This document shows, one piece after another, positions 27,712-36,443 of a stretch of 36,539 bases of DNA (its first letter is position 1; each line of letters starts with the position of its first letter). The translations under genes and the position numbers were made by a program. Under the pieces are notes generated by a model, which ran no database searches, had not been told where the DNA came from, and worked only from the letters and a program-made list of their open reading frames with translations. The stretch is taken from the NCBI GenBank assembly GCA_025361065.1, contig JANYAY010000007.1, positions 1 to 36,539 of the forward strand. Reading direction: 5' to 3'. The stretch is from Deltaproteobacteria bacterium (GTDB taxonomy: Bacteria > Desulfobacterota > Syntrophia > Syntrophales > Smithellaceae).

Positions 27712-29523
27712 ATGAATGCATTGACTCTTGTGTTTGTTTCACTGTGCGTTTTCGCTATCGCCTATCGTTTCTACGGATTGTTCATCGCCAACAAAGTGCT
27801 CAATTTGCAAGAGGAAAGAGCAACCCCCGCCGTCGCCATGGCGGACGGTATTGATTATGTTAAAACCAACAAGTATGTTCTCTTCGGCCATCACTTTGCC
27901 GCAATTGCCGCAGCCGGTCCATTGCTGGGCCCGGTGCTGGCCGCGCAGTTCGGTTATTTGCCCGGAGCGCTCTGGATACTCATCGGTGCGGTGCTGGCCG
28001 GCGGTGTCCATGATATGATCGTACTTTTTGCCTCGGTAAGGCATAAAGGACACAGCCTTTCGAAAATTGCCGAAAGCGAAATCGGCAAAGTTGCGGGAGC
28101 CGTTGCTTCCTTCGCCTTTCTTTTTATTCTCATTCTTACTCTGGCCGGCCTTTCCATCGCGGTCGTCAACGCCATGTTTGAAAGCGCCTGGGGAACCTTC
28201 ACGGTCTTCGCTACCATGCCGATCGCTTTCATCATGGGAATTTATTTACATGTATTACGGCCCGGCGATGTAAAAGGAGCAACAATCATCGGCGTTGTCC
28301 TTCTTTTTCTGGCAATTCTGGTCGGTCCTTATATTGCGGCAAACCCAACCTTGTCTGCAATATTCACTTTATCGAAAAAACAGATATCCGTGATTATTCC
28401 CTGTTACGGGTTTGTCGCCTCGGTTCTTCCGGTCTGGATGCTGCTGTGTCCACGCGACTACCTTTCCACATATCTGAAGATAGGAACTATCGTAATGCTG
28501 GCGGCCGGCATATTTGTTGTGCGGCCTGATTTCCAGATGGCCGCGGTTACGCCCTACATCCACGGCGGCGGCCCGATCATCCCCGGAGCCGTATATCCCT
28601 TTGTCATGATCACGATCGCCTGCGGCGCCTTATCGGGATTTCATGCTATCATTGGTTCGGGAACCACACCGAAAATGATCAGCAATGAACGGGATATTTT
28701 GTTTATCGGCTATGGTGCAATGCTTGTTGAGGGCTTTGTGGCCATCATGGCGCTGGTTGCTGCCTGCGTACTGGTCCCGGCGGACTATTTCGCCATCAAC
28801 GTGGCGCCGGCGGTTTACGCCAAACTGGGAATGGTTCCGGTCAACCTCCCGGATCTGGCTACCCAGGTCGGAGAAAAAATCCAGGGCCGGCCCGGCGGCG
28901 CCGTGTCGCTTGCCGTCGGTATGGCCTACATTTTCGCCGCAGTGCCCTTCATGAAGGGATTGATGTCCTACTGGTATCACTTTGCCATCATGTTTGAAGC
29001 TGTATTTATTCTGACTGCCGTGGATACGGGTACAAGAGTGGGAAGATTCCTGCTGCAGGAAATGATCGGCAAGATCATTCCGCGGTTTATGGAAAAACGC
29101 TGGATACCGGGCATTGTCATCACCAGTTTCCTTTTCACCGGCGCCTGGGGCTATCTTGTCTATACCGGCGACATCTCGACCATCTGGCCGCTCTTCGGCA
29201 TGAGTAACCAGCTCCTTGCTGCAAGCGCCCTGATTATCTGTACGACCATGCTGCTGAGGATGGGGAAATTAAAGTATTGCTGGATTACCGCCGTTCCGGG
29301 AATAATCATGGCCTTTACCACACTTTATGCCGGCTACCTCAATATCACGACGAATTATCTGCCCAAGGGGAATTATCTTCTTGCCGTTCTTTCCGTCATC
29401 ATTATGATTCTGGTTATGATTGTGTTTGTTGCCGCGGTCTCGCGCTGGTATGATCTGCTGCAGATCCGACAACCGGTTGTTGACCGGCATGGCGACCTTG
29501 TTCTGCAAGAAGTAGAAGAATAA
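27712..29523 (+). CDS. cstA: CstA family carbon starvation protein, peptide/pyruvate transporter
   Basis: A 603-residue polytopic membrane protein of the CstA family. E. coli members import peptides and pyruvate. Seen: the conserved DGIDYVKTNKYVLFGHHFAA, then AAAGPLLGPVLAAQFGYLPG, GAVLAGGVHDM and SGFHAIIGSGTTPKMI, with some fifteen or more hydrophobic helices along its length. The ATG has a GGGAGG site. It is followed by uspA after 27 bases, so the two are co-transcribed. The substrate in this organism is inferred from the family. Confidence 0.92.
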   Translation: MNALTLVFVSLCVFAIAYRFYGLFIANKVLNLQEERATPAVAMADGIDYVKTNKYVLFGHHFAAIAAAGPLLGPVLAAQFGYLPGALWILIGAVLAGGVHDMIVLFASVRHKGHSLSKIAESEIGKVAGAVASFAFLFILILTLAGLSIAVVNAMFESAWGTFTVFATMPIAFIMGIYLHVLRPGDVKGATIIGVVLLFLAILVGPYIAANPTLSAIFTLSKKQISVIIPCYGFVASVLPVWMLLCPRDYLSTYLKIGTIVMLAAGIFVVRPDFQMAAVTPYIHGGGPIIPGAVYPFVMITIACGALSGFHAIIGSGTTPKMISNERDILFIGYGAMLVEGFVAIMALVAACVLVPADYFAINVAPAVYAKLGMVPVNLPDLATQVGEKIQGRPGGAVSLAVGMAYIFAAVPFMKGLMSYWYHFAIMFEAVFILTAVDTGTRVGRFLLQEMIGKIIPRFMEKRWIPGIVITSFLFTGAWGYLVYTGDISTIWPLFGMSNQLLAASALIICTTMLLRMGKLKYCWITAVPGIIMAFTTLYAGYLNITTNYLPKGNYLLAVLSVIIMILVMIVFVAAVSRWYDLLQIRQPVVDRHGDLVLQEVEE

Positions 29524-29550
29524 ACACAACCTAAGGGAAAGGGGAATGCT

Positions 29551-30054
29551 ATGGAAATCAAAAAGATCCTTTTTGCAACAGATTTTTCAGCAGGTTCCAG
29601 GCAGGCGGCGCCTTATGCGGCAGACTTGGCCCGCAGGTATGGGGCCAAGCTCTACGTAATTCATGTAATTCAGAACATGGGGAAAATGACCGCCTGGTAT
29701 GCTCCCAAAGTGGACATGAAGGAATTGGAGAAAACCATGGAGGAGAAATCCCAACAGGAGCTGCAGCTATGCTGCACAGCAGGTTTTGGTGATTTTAAAA
29801 ACGTCGAATACCGTTTGTTGAAAGGCGCTCCGTATGAGCAGATTTTGCAGTTTCAGCAGGACAATAAAATCGATTTGATTATAATAGGTACCATTGGCGG
29901 ACATAATACAGGCAAGGAAAACGCATTTGGCAGCACGGCAGACAGAGTTTTAAAAAATGCCCGCTGTCCCGTATTGACTGTTTCGCTGTCCGCTAAAGAA
30001 GCGGCGGAAAGTACCGATCCGCGGTTGTGCAGTGCCGGAGAAATCCGGTTATAA
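29551..30054 (+). CDS. Universal stress protein UspA family
   Basis: A 167-residue single-domain universal stress protein. The N-terminal strand KKILFATDFSAGSRQAAPYA and the C-terminal nucleotide-binding pattern IGTIGGHNTGKENAFGST, then CPVLTVS, are typical of ATP-binding members. The ATG has an AAAGGGG site. It follows cstA by 27 bases; stress-protein partners of transporters are common and may sense energy state (inference). A strong GC hairpin lies just downstream. Confidence 0.9.
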   Translation: MEIKKILFATDFSAGSRQAAPYAADLARRYGAKLYVIHVIQNMGKMTAWYAPKVDMKELEKTMEEKSQQELQLCCTAGFGDFKNVEYRLLKGAPYEQILQFQQDNKIDLIIIGTIGGHNTGKENAFGSTADRVLKNARCPVLTVSLSAKEAAESTDPRLCSAGEIRL

Positions 30055-30064
30055 ATTTTATATG

Positions 30065-30098
30065 GCGCAGGGCGTCGCAGATAAAAAACGCCCTGCGC
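30065..30098 (+). repeat. GC-rich hairpin after uspA
   Basis: GCGCAGGGCGT (30065-30075) pairs perfectly with ACGCCCTGCGC (30088-30098) around a 12-base loop. No T-run follows, so it may end transcription poorly but could protect the 3' end of the cstA-uspA message. Confidence 0.7.
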
Positions 30099-30109
30099 AC
30101 AATCAACCA

Positions 30110-30171
30110 CCTCGCGAGCTCGCTCGCGAGGTATGAAATAAACGTCATTATATCGCGAGCGAGCTCACGAG
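30110..30171. repeat. Palindrome cluster rich in CGCGAG
   Basis: CCTCGCGAG-CTCG-CTCGCGAGG (30110-30131) is a perfect 9-bp hairpin. A 19-base segment (30111-30129) also recurs inverted at 30153-30171 with one mismatch, so the whole region can fold as one long hairpin. It is part of a repeat-rich stretch between uspA and the zinc-ribbon gene. Confidence 0.8.
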
Positions 30172-30203
30172 AATTAACGCTCGTCCCGCGTTAGCGGGAT
30201 TAA
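30171..30203 (+). repeat. 33-base repeat, copy 1, upstream of the zinc-ribbon gene
   Basis: This matches copy 2 (30474-30506) at 30 of 33 positions. The core TCCCGC-GTTA-GCGGGA is a hairpin, and both copies begin GAATTA and end GGGATTAA. The two copies flank the small zinc-ribbon gene in the same orientation. Confidence 0.8.
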
Positions 30204-30233
30204 CCATCAACCATCAGTGGGAAAGCTAACAAT

Positions 30234-30440
30234 ATGGGCTGCTGTCTGGAAGTGGAAGAATTGACTCTATATAAAACCGTCGCGAAAGTAAAAAATCAAT
30301 ACCGGACAGGAAAATTCCTCCCGGTGGTACGCTGCTATAAATGCAATGGAATTTTAGAGCATAAATTTGTCCAAAAACAATTCCTCGGATTTACCATCCG
30401 GGTTGACTGTCCTCATTGCGGCTGGAAATTTGAAGGATAG
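30234..30440 (+). CDS. Small zinc-ribbon protein, function unknown
   Basis: A 68-residue protein I do not recognise. It has two CxxC pairs, Cys34-Cys37 (RCYKCNG) and Cys59-Cys62 (DCPHCGW), which should form a zinc ribbon. Two further cysteines, Cys3-Cys4, are at the N-terminus. No membrane segment is visible. The ribosome binding site is weak (GGGAAAG about 11 bases upstream). It is isolated between two clusters of palindromic repeats. The ordered cysteine spacing argues that it is a real gene rather than a chance frame. Confidence 0.65.
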   Translation: MGCCLEVEELTLYKTVAKVKNQYRTGKFLPVVRCYKCNGILEHKFVQKQFLGFTIRVDCPHCGWKFEG

Positions 30441-30473
30441 AAAACCGGGAAAGTCCCGAAGATAGGCTGCGAA

Positions 30474-30506
30474 GAATTAGCGCTCGTCCCGCGGGAGCGG
30501 GATTAA
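30474..30506 (+). repeat. 33-base repeat, copy 2, downstream of the zinc-ribbon gene
   Basis: Second copy of the 33-base element, with three changes relative to copy 1. Its hairpin is TCCCGC-GGGA-GCGGGA. A small separate hairpin, CGGGA-AAG-TCCCG, lies between the zinc-ribbon stop codon and this copy. Confidence 0.8.
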
Positions 30507-30580
30507 AATTTCTTTTTCCAAAGCAATATGGCATATTTTCCCAACTGACCATTCCCAATTTCAATATTATTATTTCATTA

Positions 30581-30609
30581 TTGACTTCATTGGCATTATC
30601 AAGTAAAAA
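30581..30609 (+). promoter_or_regulatory. Possible promoter of plsC
   Basis: TTGACT, a 17-base spacer and TAAAAA lie 37 bases upstream of the plsC start codon. The -10 matches at four of six positions. Confidence 0.45.
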
Positions 30610-30645
30610 TTTACCAGCAAATTTAACGTAATAAGGAAGAGATCG

Positions 30646-31401
30646 ATGATACGTTCCATGCTGCTTGTTACATTAGGTGTCGCCATTACCGGCTTTATCT
30701 CCTTCTGGTGTATAATCATATCCATTATTCCCAATTCCGAAAACAGAATTCATAAAATTGCCCAACTCTGGGCAAAAATATTACTTTTAATATCCAATAC
30801 GAAAGTAGAAGTTATCGGCAAAGAAAATATCCTCCGCGGCAAACCCCAAATTTTTATGGCGAATCATCAAAGTGATTTCGATATTTTAATTGTTCTCGGT
30901 CATATACCCGGCCAATTCCGCTGGCTCGCCAAAAAGGAACTTTTTTCCATTCCTGTTTTCGGCGCGGCCATGAAAACTGCCGGCTATATTGAAATTGACA
31001 GGCAAAATCACGAAAAAGCAATGCGCAGTCTGGATGAAGCGGCACTGCGTATCCGGGAAGGTAAGTCGGTAGTGTCTTTTCCGGAAGGAACAAGAAGCCG
31101 CGACGGAGAAATAAAGTCTTTTAAACAAGGGATATTCCATCTCGCCATCAAATCAGGCGTACCCATTATTCCTGTTTCCATTATCGGAAGCGGGAAGATA
31201 ATGCCCAAAAGATCACTGAAAGTTACTCCGGGCAGAGTAAAACTGATCATTGATAAACCCATTGATGTAAAAAAATATAATATTGAAAATCGTCACGAAT
31301 TGATCGATCAAGTTCGAAAAGTCATTATTAAAAACTATGACTATTGGAGAGAAGCAGGCACCTCCAGCATTAAAGACATGGAAGAGAATTCTTCTTATTA
31401 A
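30646..31401 (+). CDS. plsC: 1-acyl-sn-glycerol-3-phosphate acyltransferase
   Basis: A 251-residue PlsC-type acyltransferase that makes phosphatidic acid from lysophosphatidic acid at the inner membrane. An N-terminal transmembrane helix spans about residues 4-28. The catalytic HX4D motif is His74/Asp79 in NHQSDFD. The acceptor-binding block FPEGTRSRDGE lies near residue 145, and VPIIPVSIIGSG follows. The ATG has a GGAAGAG site. It appears to be transcribed alone. Confidence 0.92.
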   Translation: MIRSMLLVTLGVAITGFISFWCIIISIIPNSENRIHKIAQLWAKILLLISNTKVEVIGKENILRGKPQIFMANHQSDFDILIVLGHIPGQFRWLAKKELFSIPVFGAAMKTAGYIEIDRQNHEKAMRSLDEAALRIREGKSVVSFPEGTRSRDGEIKSFKQGIFHLAIKSGVPIIPVSIIGSGKIMPKRSLKVTPGRVKLIIDKPIDVKKYNIENRHELIDQVRKVIIKNYDYWREAGTSSIKDMEENSSY

Positions 31402-31425
31402 CTCTTTTGGCCATGTGGCTTACTG

Positions 31426-31443
31426 CCGGAAATTCGGGTTTTT
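31426..31443 (+). terminator. Weak possible terminator after plsC
   Basis: CCGG-AAAT-TCGG (three Watson-Crick pairs and one G-T) is followed by GTTTTT. The stem is short, so this is a tentative call supported mainly by position. Confidence 0.3.
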
Positions 31444-31463
31444 GCTTTAACTCTTTACTGTAC

Positions 31464-31492
31464 TTGTCAAATCATCTTTTTTCTGAAATAAT
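31464..31492 (+). promoter_or_regulatory. Possible promoter of ftsK-rimO
   Basis: TTGTCA, a 17-base spacer and AATAAT (each five of six consensus positions) lie 35 bases upstream of the ftsK start codon. Confidence 0.5.
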
Positions 31493-31527
31493 CACCAGCG
31501 ATAAATTTTTTTAACAAATGGCAAATA

Positions 31528-33756
31528 ATGGAAGAAAAACAAACTGATCATAAACGAATGCGGGAAATTAAAGGTGCAGTGTGTCTCGCCCTGGCTGCTT
31601 TTTTGCTTTTGTGCCTGCTCTCCTATCATCCGCAAGATCCCTCCTTTACGCGTTTTGTCGCCGAAGGAAGGACAGTAAACAATTTTACCGGACCGGTGGG
31701 TTCATACACTGCCGATTCCCTTATTCGTTTATTAGGAATCAGTTCATTTTTTTTACCACTGATTTTTTTGTTTTGCTCTTTTCAATATTTTTTAAGGACG
31801 GAATTTACCATCAGTAAAAGCAAATTTTTGGGCATTGTTTTTTTTGTTATTTCCTTTTCCGGCCTGATTGCCGCTATAATTAAAACGGTTACCGTTTACG
31901 GCGAAAAATTAAAAGTCGGAGGATTAATCGGTGCAGCGGCAGTACAGATATTGCTCAATTATTTCAATATTGCCGGAACATATATTCTTTTAATACTTAG
32001 TTTAATTGTCTCATTGATTTTAATGATTGAATTTTCCCTGGTTGCAGTTACCGGGGAACTATCCCAAAGCTTCCGGTCTGTTTTCCAGACAATGAAAAAC
32101 AGGATTTCTGAACTTGCTTCCTTAGCAATCAATAAAACAAAGATGGAACGGAAGTCCACACCGGTTATTGAAGACAATCCGGCAGCACCCAAAAAAGTGA
32201 AAATAAAAAAAGTGGAACAGACGCATTTTGATTTTACCAAAGCTGACGGCAAATTCCAACTGCCGCCTTTTACGCTGCTGGAGGAATCTCAGCATAAAGA
32301 TACACGCGTCAAGAGGGACTACCTCATCACCAATTCCCGTATTCTGGAAAAGAAGTTAGCTGATTTCGGGGTCGAAGGACGCGTGGTGGAAGTCATGCCC
32401 GGTCCGGTAATCACCATGTACGAACTGGAGCCGGCACCCGGAGTCAAAATCAATAAAATCACCAACCTCGCCGACGATCTGGCGCTGGCACTCATGGCCC
32501 CGAGTATCCGTATTATTGCACCTATTCCGGGCAAATCGGTAATTGGTATTGAAATACCTAATGTAAGAAGAGAACAGGTTTTTCTCAAGGATGTACTCGA
32601 CAATGATGCTTTCACGAATTCGTCATTGCGGCTGCCCATTGCTCTTGGCGTCGATTTTGTGGGCACACCCGTCATTGCCGATTTAACAAAGATGCCGCAT
32701 CTCTTAATTGCCGGCACTACCGGCTCCGGTAAAAGCGTCGCCCTCAACGCGATGATTTGCAGCATTCTTTTTAAAGCCCAGCCTGATGACGTTAAATTTC
32801 TCATGGTCGATCCCAAAAGGCTGGAACTATCTTCCTACGAAGGCATCCCGCATTTGATGCATCCGGTTGTCGTTGATCCCAAGAAAGCCTCGCAAGTATT
32901 GCGCTGGACTGTGGAAGAAATGGAAAGACGTTACCGTGTCATCAGTGATTTGGGAGTAAAAAGCATTGACACCTACAATGAGCTGCTTTTGAAAAATCCG
33001 AAGGGCAAAGCGGCAACCAAAGAACAGGCCCGGATCGATAACAATGACAACTCCGCAGCAAATCCGGACAAACAAAGTCGAGAGATAACCCAGATAACCC
33101 ATGCGAGGCTTCCTTATATAGTAGTGATAATCGATGAACTGGCTGACCTGATGATGGTGGCATCGCGGGATGTGGAAGAATCGCTGACACGGCTCGCGCA
33201 AATGGCCAGGGCGGCCGGAATCCACCTGATAATCGCCACCCAGCGGCCATCGGTCGATGTCATTACCGGCCTGATTAAAGCAAACTTCCCGACGCGTATT
33301 TCGTTTCAGGTTTCTTCCAAGATCGATTCCCGGACGATTATCGATCAACCGGGCGCCGAGCAACTACTGGGAGCCGGAGATATGCTCTTTATTCCACCGG
33401 GCACCTCCAAACTGGCGCGTATCCACGGCGCCTATGTTTCCGATCAGGAAATTGACCGCATTGTTGATTTCATTAAATTGCAGGCTCAACCGGCCTATGA
33501 CGCATCCATTGAGAATTTTGCATTGGAAGCAGCCCAGGATAAGCATGACGATGAAAATTTTGATGAGAAATACGATGAAGCCGTCGCCCTCATCGGTGAG
33601 CTGGGACAGGCCTCAATCTCACTGGTTCAGCGTTACATGAAAATAGGTTATAACCGGGCGGCTCGCATGATCGAACAGATGGAACGCGAAGGAATCGTCG
33701 GCCCATCCGACGGCGCCAAACCCAGAAAAGTCTTGATTAGAAAGCTGCCCTCTTGA
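31528..33756 (+). CDS. ftsK: DNA translocase FtsK
   Basis: A 742-residue FtsK/SpoIIIE translocase that clears the chromosome terminus at the division septum. The N-terminal part has about four membrane helices (residues 16-34, 64-89, 98-121, 131-175). A short linker then leads to the motor: Walker A GTTGSGKS near 395-402 and Walker B VVIIDELADLMM. The C-terminal gamma winged helix (EKYDEAVALIGELGQASISL) reads KOPS-type sites. Its size is that of the short, SpoIIIE-like form. No good ribosome binding site precedes the ATG. rimO starts within its stop codon. Confidence 0.94.
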   Translation: MEEKQTDHKRMREIKGAVCLALAAFLLLCLLSYHPQDPSFTRFVAEGRTVNNFTGPVGSYTADSLIRLLGISSFFLPLIFLFCSFQYFLRTEFTISKSKFLGIVFFVISFSGLIAAIIKTVTVYGEKLKVGGLIGAAAVQILLNYFNIAGTYILLILSLIVSLILMIEFSLVAVTGELSQSFRSVFQTMKNRISELASLAINKTKMERKSTPVIEDNPAAPKKVKIKKVEQTHFDFTKADGKFQLPPFTLLEESQHKDTRVKRDYLITNSRILEKKLADFGVEGRVVEVMPGPVITMYELEPAPGVKINKITNLADDLALALMAPSIRIIAPIPGKSVIGIEIPNVRREQVFLKDVLDNDAFTNSSLRLPIALGVDFVGTPVIADLTKMPHLLIAGTTGSGKSVALNAMICSILFKAQPDDVKFLMVDPKRLELSSYEGIPHLMHPVVVDPKKASQVLRWTVEEMERRYRVISDLGVKSIDTYNELLLKNPKGKAATKEQARIDNNDNSAANPDKQSREITQITHARLPYIVVIIDELADLMMVASRDVEESLTRLAQMARAAGIHLIIATQRPSVDVITGLIKANFPTRISFQVSSKIDSRTIIDQPGAEQLLGAGDMLFIPPGTSKLARIHGAYVSDQEIDRIVDFIKLQAQPAYDASIENFALEAAQDKHDDENFDEKYDEAVALIGELGQASISLVQRYMKIGYNRAARMIEQMEREGIVGPSDGAKPRKVLIRKLPS

Positions 33757-35105
33757 AATTGCATAATTCCACAAAAGTTCATATTATCAGCTTAGGCTGC
33801 TCGAAGAATTTAGTCGATTCGGAAGTAATGGGCGGACTGCTCAGTCAATCCGGCAGGCAACTCGTGTCCCGCCGCGATCTGGCTGATATAGTCATCGTTA
33901 ATACCTGCGCATTTATTAACCCCGCCAAGGAAGAAGCTCTCGAAGAAATATTGCTGCTGGCTCGGGAGAAAAAGGAAACCAATCATTCCTTGCGCATTGT
34001 TGTTGCCGGTTGCCTGGCGCAGCGTTATGGCCGGCAGCTGCTAGCCGAGATACCGGAGGTTGATTTATTTGTCGGCACGGGCGAAGTAGGCAATATTGCC
34101 CAACATCTCAGCTCGCTCGATTGCGGACAAGCAAAACCTGCCGCCGTCATCACTAAGCCCGATTTTTTAATGACGTCGCAGCATCCCCGGGTTCTATCCA
34201 ATACATCCGTGAGCACTTATTTAAAAATTTCCGACGGCTGTTCCAATCGCTGTACTTATTGTGTAATTCCGGCTATTCGCGGCAAAGCCCGCAGCCGCCG
34301 GCCGGATGATATTCTGCAGGAAGCGGAAATGCTCGCTGCCCGGGGCATCAAGGAAATCATTATTACCGGCCAGGACACAACAGCTTACGGCCGGGATTTA
34401 AAAAACCATCCTCAACTGCATGATTTATTAACCGATATGGCTAAAATAAGGGGCATTAAATGGATCAGGATCCTATATGCACATCCGGCTCACATAACCC
34501 GCGAAATGATTAAGTCGATAGCCGCCAACAAGAAACTATGCCGTTATATTGACCTGCCTGTTCAACATATAGACAATGATATTTTAAAAGCAATGAACCG
34601 CAAAGTCACCAGTATCAGGATTAAGGAAGTCATTGCGCAGGCGCGCGACATCATGCCTGATGTCGCTTTACGCACGTCAATTATTGTCGGGTTCCCCGGT
34701 GAGACACGAAAAAGATTTGACCGGCTTCTCGATTTCATTAGGGAAACAAAGTTCGATCACCTCGGCGTTTTCCCCTACTCCAAGGAAGAAGGAACAAAAG
34801 CCGCTCTCCTGTCCACAAGAATCTCCGGGGCGGAAAAAGAACGCCGCCGCGATATTATTATGAATGAACAGGCGGCAATCTCCAACAAGATCAATCAGGG
34901 TTTAGTCGACAGCATTCAGGAAGTCCTGATTGAAGGGAAAAGCGATCGCAGCGATTATACCTATGCCGGCCGCTGCCGCCGGCAGGCTCCGGAAATTGAC
35001 GGCATAACCTACGTTAAAGGCAAACAAGTAAAGACCGGCTCCATTATTCAATGCAGAATCATTGCCGCCGATGATTACGACCTGTTTGCCCGGATAATTG
35101 GTTAA
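33753..35105 (+). CDS. rimO: Ribosomal protein S12 methylthiotransferase RimO
   Basis: A 450-residue radical-SAM methylthiotransferase. The N-terminal UPF0004 domain holds Cys16 (SLGCSKNLVDSE), Cys52 (NTCAF) and Cys87 (AGCLAQRYG). The radical-SAM cluster is Cys163, Cys167 and Cys170 (DGCSNRCTYC). A C-terminal TRAM domain binds the substrate. The SLGCSKNLVDSE form points to RimO rather than MiaB. Its target, Asp89 of S12, is present in the rpsL product of this window. The start is a TTG overlapping the ftsK stop by four bases; a TTG two codons later is also possible. Confidence 0.92.
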   Translation: MKLHNSTKVHIISLGCSKNLVDSEVMGGLLSQSGRQLVSRRDLADIVIVNTCAFINPAKEEALEEILLLAREKKETNHSLRIVVAGCLAQRYGRQLLAEIPEVDLFVGTGEVGNIAQHLSSLDCGQAKPAAVITKPDFLMTSQHPRVLSNTSVSTYLKISDGCSNRCTYCVIPAIRGKARSRRPDDILQEAEMLAARGIKEIIITGQDTTAYGRDLKNHPQLHDLLTDMAKIRGIKWIRILYAHPAHITREMIKSIAANKKLCRYIDLPVQHIDNDILKAMNRKVTSIRIKEVIAQARDIMPDVALRTSIIVGFPGETRKRFDRLLDFIRETKFDHLGVFPYSKEEGTKAALLSTRISGAEKERRRDIIMNEQAAISNKINQGLVDSIQEVLIEGKSDRSDYTYAGRCRRQAPEIDGITYVKGKQVKTGSIIQCRIIAADDYDLFARIIG

Positions 35106-35140
35106 AGCTTAGTATTATATACCACTGGTGTAATTGCCAT

Positions 35141-35170
35141 TTGACAAGGAACCCTGCTTTAAAATATAGT
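35141..35170 (+). promoter_or_regulatory. Sigma70-type promoter of the polyprenyl synthase gene
   Basis: A perfect TTGACA is followed by 18 bases and TATAGT (five of six). It lies 36 bases upstream of the chosen ATG. It shows that the longer in-frame start at 35141, which lies inside the -35, is wrong. Confidence 0.75.
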
Positions 35171-35206
35171 TTAATCAATCCTCAATTAAAACAAGGTAGC
35201 AATGTA

Positions 35207-36181
35207 ATGCAAATTCAAGATGTTTTCAGCGCCTACAAAAACGACCTGCAAGAGATGGAAAAATATCTGGATAAATATTTAACTTCGGAAGTTAAATTAA
35301 TTTCCGAAGTCGCCCACCATCTGATTGACAGCGGCGGAAAAAGATTCCGGCCGCTCCTGCTCCTCATCAGTTCCAAGCTTTGCGATTACAATGGAGACCA
35401 CCGTTTCCCGATGGCTGCTGTTATGGAATTTATCCACACTGCAACCCTGCTGCATGATGATGTCATTGATCAGGCGATAATTCGCCGCGGCAAAACATCC
35501 GCCAATAACATCTGGGGAAATGCCGCCAGCGTTCTGGTAGGTGATTTTCTTTATTCCAAGGCATTCAAGTTGCTCTCCGAAGTCAGCAACATGACCATAA
35601 TCAGTCTTATGTCCAGGATCACCAACATCATGTCGGAAGGCGAAGTTTTTCAACTCATGAAGTGCGGTGACGTCAATATTACGGAAGAAGAATATCTGGA
35701 AATTATTGAAAAGAAGACTGCTGTTTTGCTGTCGGCGGCTTGCGCTGCGGGGGCAATTCTTGGTTCGGCGCCCGAGGACAAGATCGACGCCCTGACCCGG
35801 TTCGGCTATAATATCGGCATGGCTTTTCAGATCACCGACGACACACTCGATTACATAGCTCAGGAGCAGGAATTCGGTAAATCAATCGGCAAAGACCTGG
35901 AAGAAGGCAAAATGACTCTGCCGCTCATTTATGCTCTCAAAAAAGCGACAATAGAAGAAAAAAACAAGGCCAAAGATTTAATTACCAGTAAAGAAGGCCA
36001 TGAAAAAGTCATCCCTTTGATCCTGAACCTGATTCAAAAATACGAGGGAATTGATTATTCTCTGCAAAGTGCCGCCAAATATATTAAAGATGCCCGTGAC
36101 CTGCTGCAAATCTTTGGCAAGCGCCCGGAAATCGCTGAGCTCAATGCCGTAGCACAGTACGTTCTCGCCCGCCGGATTTGA
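35207..36181 (+). CDS. ispB: Long-chain polyprenyl diphosphate synthase
   Basis: A 324-residue trans-isoprenyl diphosphate synthase that makes the side chain of respiratory quinones. Seen: GGKRFRPLLLL, the first Asp-rich motif HDDVID, then RRGKTSANNIWGNAASVLVG, and the second Asp-rich motif ITDDTLDY. An Ala at the fifth position before the first Asp motif suits a long-chain product. The exact chain length cannot be read from the sequence. The ATG at 35207 has an AAGG site. It has its own promoter, although it follows rimO in the same direction. Confidence 0.88.
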   Translation: MQIQDVFSAYKNDLQEMEKYLDKYLTSEVKLISEVAHHLIDSGGKRFRPLLLLISSKLCDYNGDHRFPMAAVMEFIHTATLLHDDVIDQAIIRRGKTSANNIWGNAASVLVGDFLYSKAFKLLSEVSNMTIISLMSRITNIMSEGEVFQLMKCGDVNITEEEYLEIIEKKTAVLLSAACAAGAILGSAPEDKIDALTRFGYNIGMAFQITDDTLDYIAQEQEFGKSIGKDLEEGKMTLPLIYALKKATIEEKNKAKDLITSKEGHEKVIPLILNLIQKYEGIDYSLQSAAKYIKDARDLLQIFGKRPEIAELNAVAQYVLARRI

Positions 36182-36210
36182 TGCAATTCAGGTTCGTTCG
36201 GTTCTCCTGT

Positions 36211-36230
36211 GCTAGTTTTCGAGCTTTTTT
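36211..36230 (+). terminator. Possible terminator after the polyprenyl synthase gene
   Basis: GCTAG-TTTT-CGAGC (five positions with one A-G mismatch) runs into TTTTTT. It is 30 bases after the stop codon. Confidence 0.5.
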
Positions 36231-36387
36231 CCCAGTAACAAAGCATCCAGCAATTTTAACTTGCCTACTTTCTTTCAAATGATATGCAATATTGAATGTC
36301 GCCAACAAAGAATAAGATTCTAAGATGTGAAAGCTTTCTTTTGATGATGATCAACTCTTGGTTTCATTACTAATTCCAATATATTCA

Positions 36388-36416
36388 TTGACATAAAAGG
36401 CCCGTTTCCCTATATT
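36388..36416 (+). promoter_or_regulatory. Sigma70-type promoter of the last, partial gene
   Basis: TTGACA, a 17-base spacer and TATATT (five of six) lie 27 bases upstream of the start codon of the truncated gene at the window end. Confidence 0.75.
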
Positions 36417-36443
36417 TCAATCATAGCGAGAGGCGGATATGGG

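Noticed and set aside
26429-30054. Possible horizontally acquired block (Old Yellow Enzyme, cstA, uspA), because it looks somewhat GC-richer and reverses strand
   Set aside because: The difference is only an impression by eye, with no integrase, tRNA junction or insertion sequence at either end. A windowed GC and codon-usage calculation would be needed.
30110-30506. Possible CRISPR array from the repeated palindromes
   Set aside because: Only two 33-base copies exist, about 300 bases apart with a gene between them, without regular spacers or cas genes.
35141-35206. A longer N-terminus for the polyprenyl synthase
   Set aside because: The extra codons cover the -35 and -10 of a good promoter, and the family N-terminus starts near the ATG at 35207.
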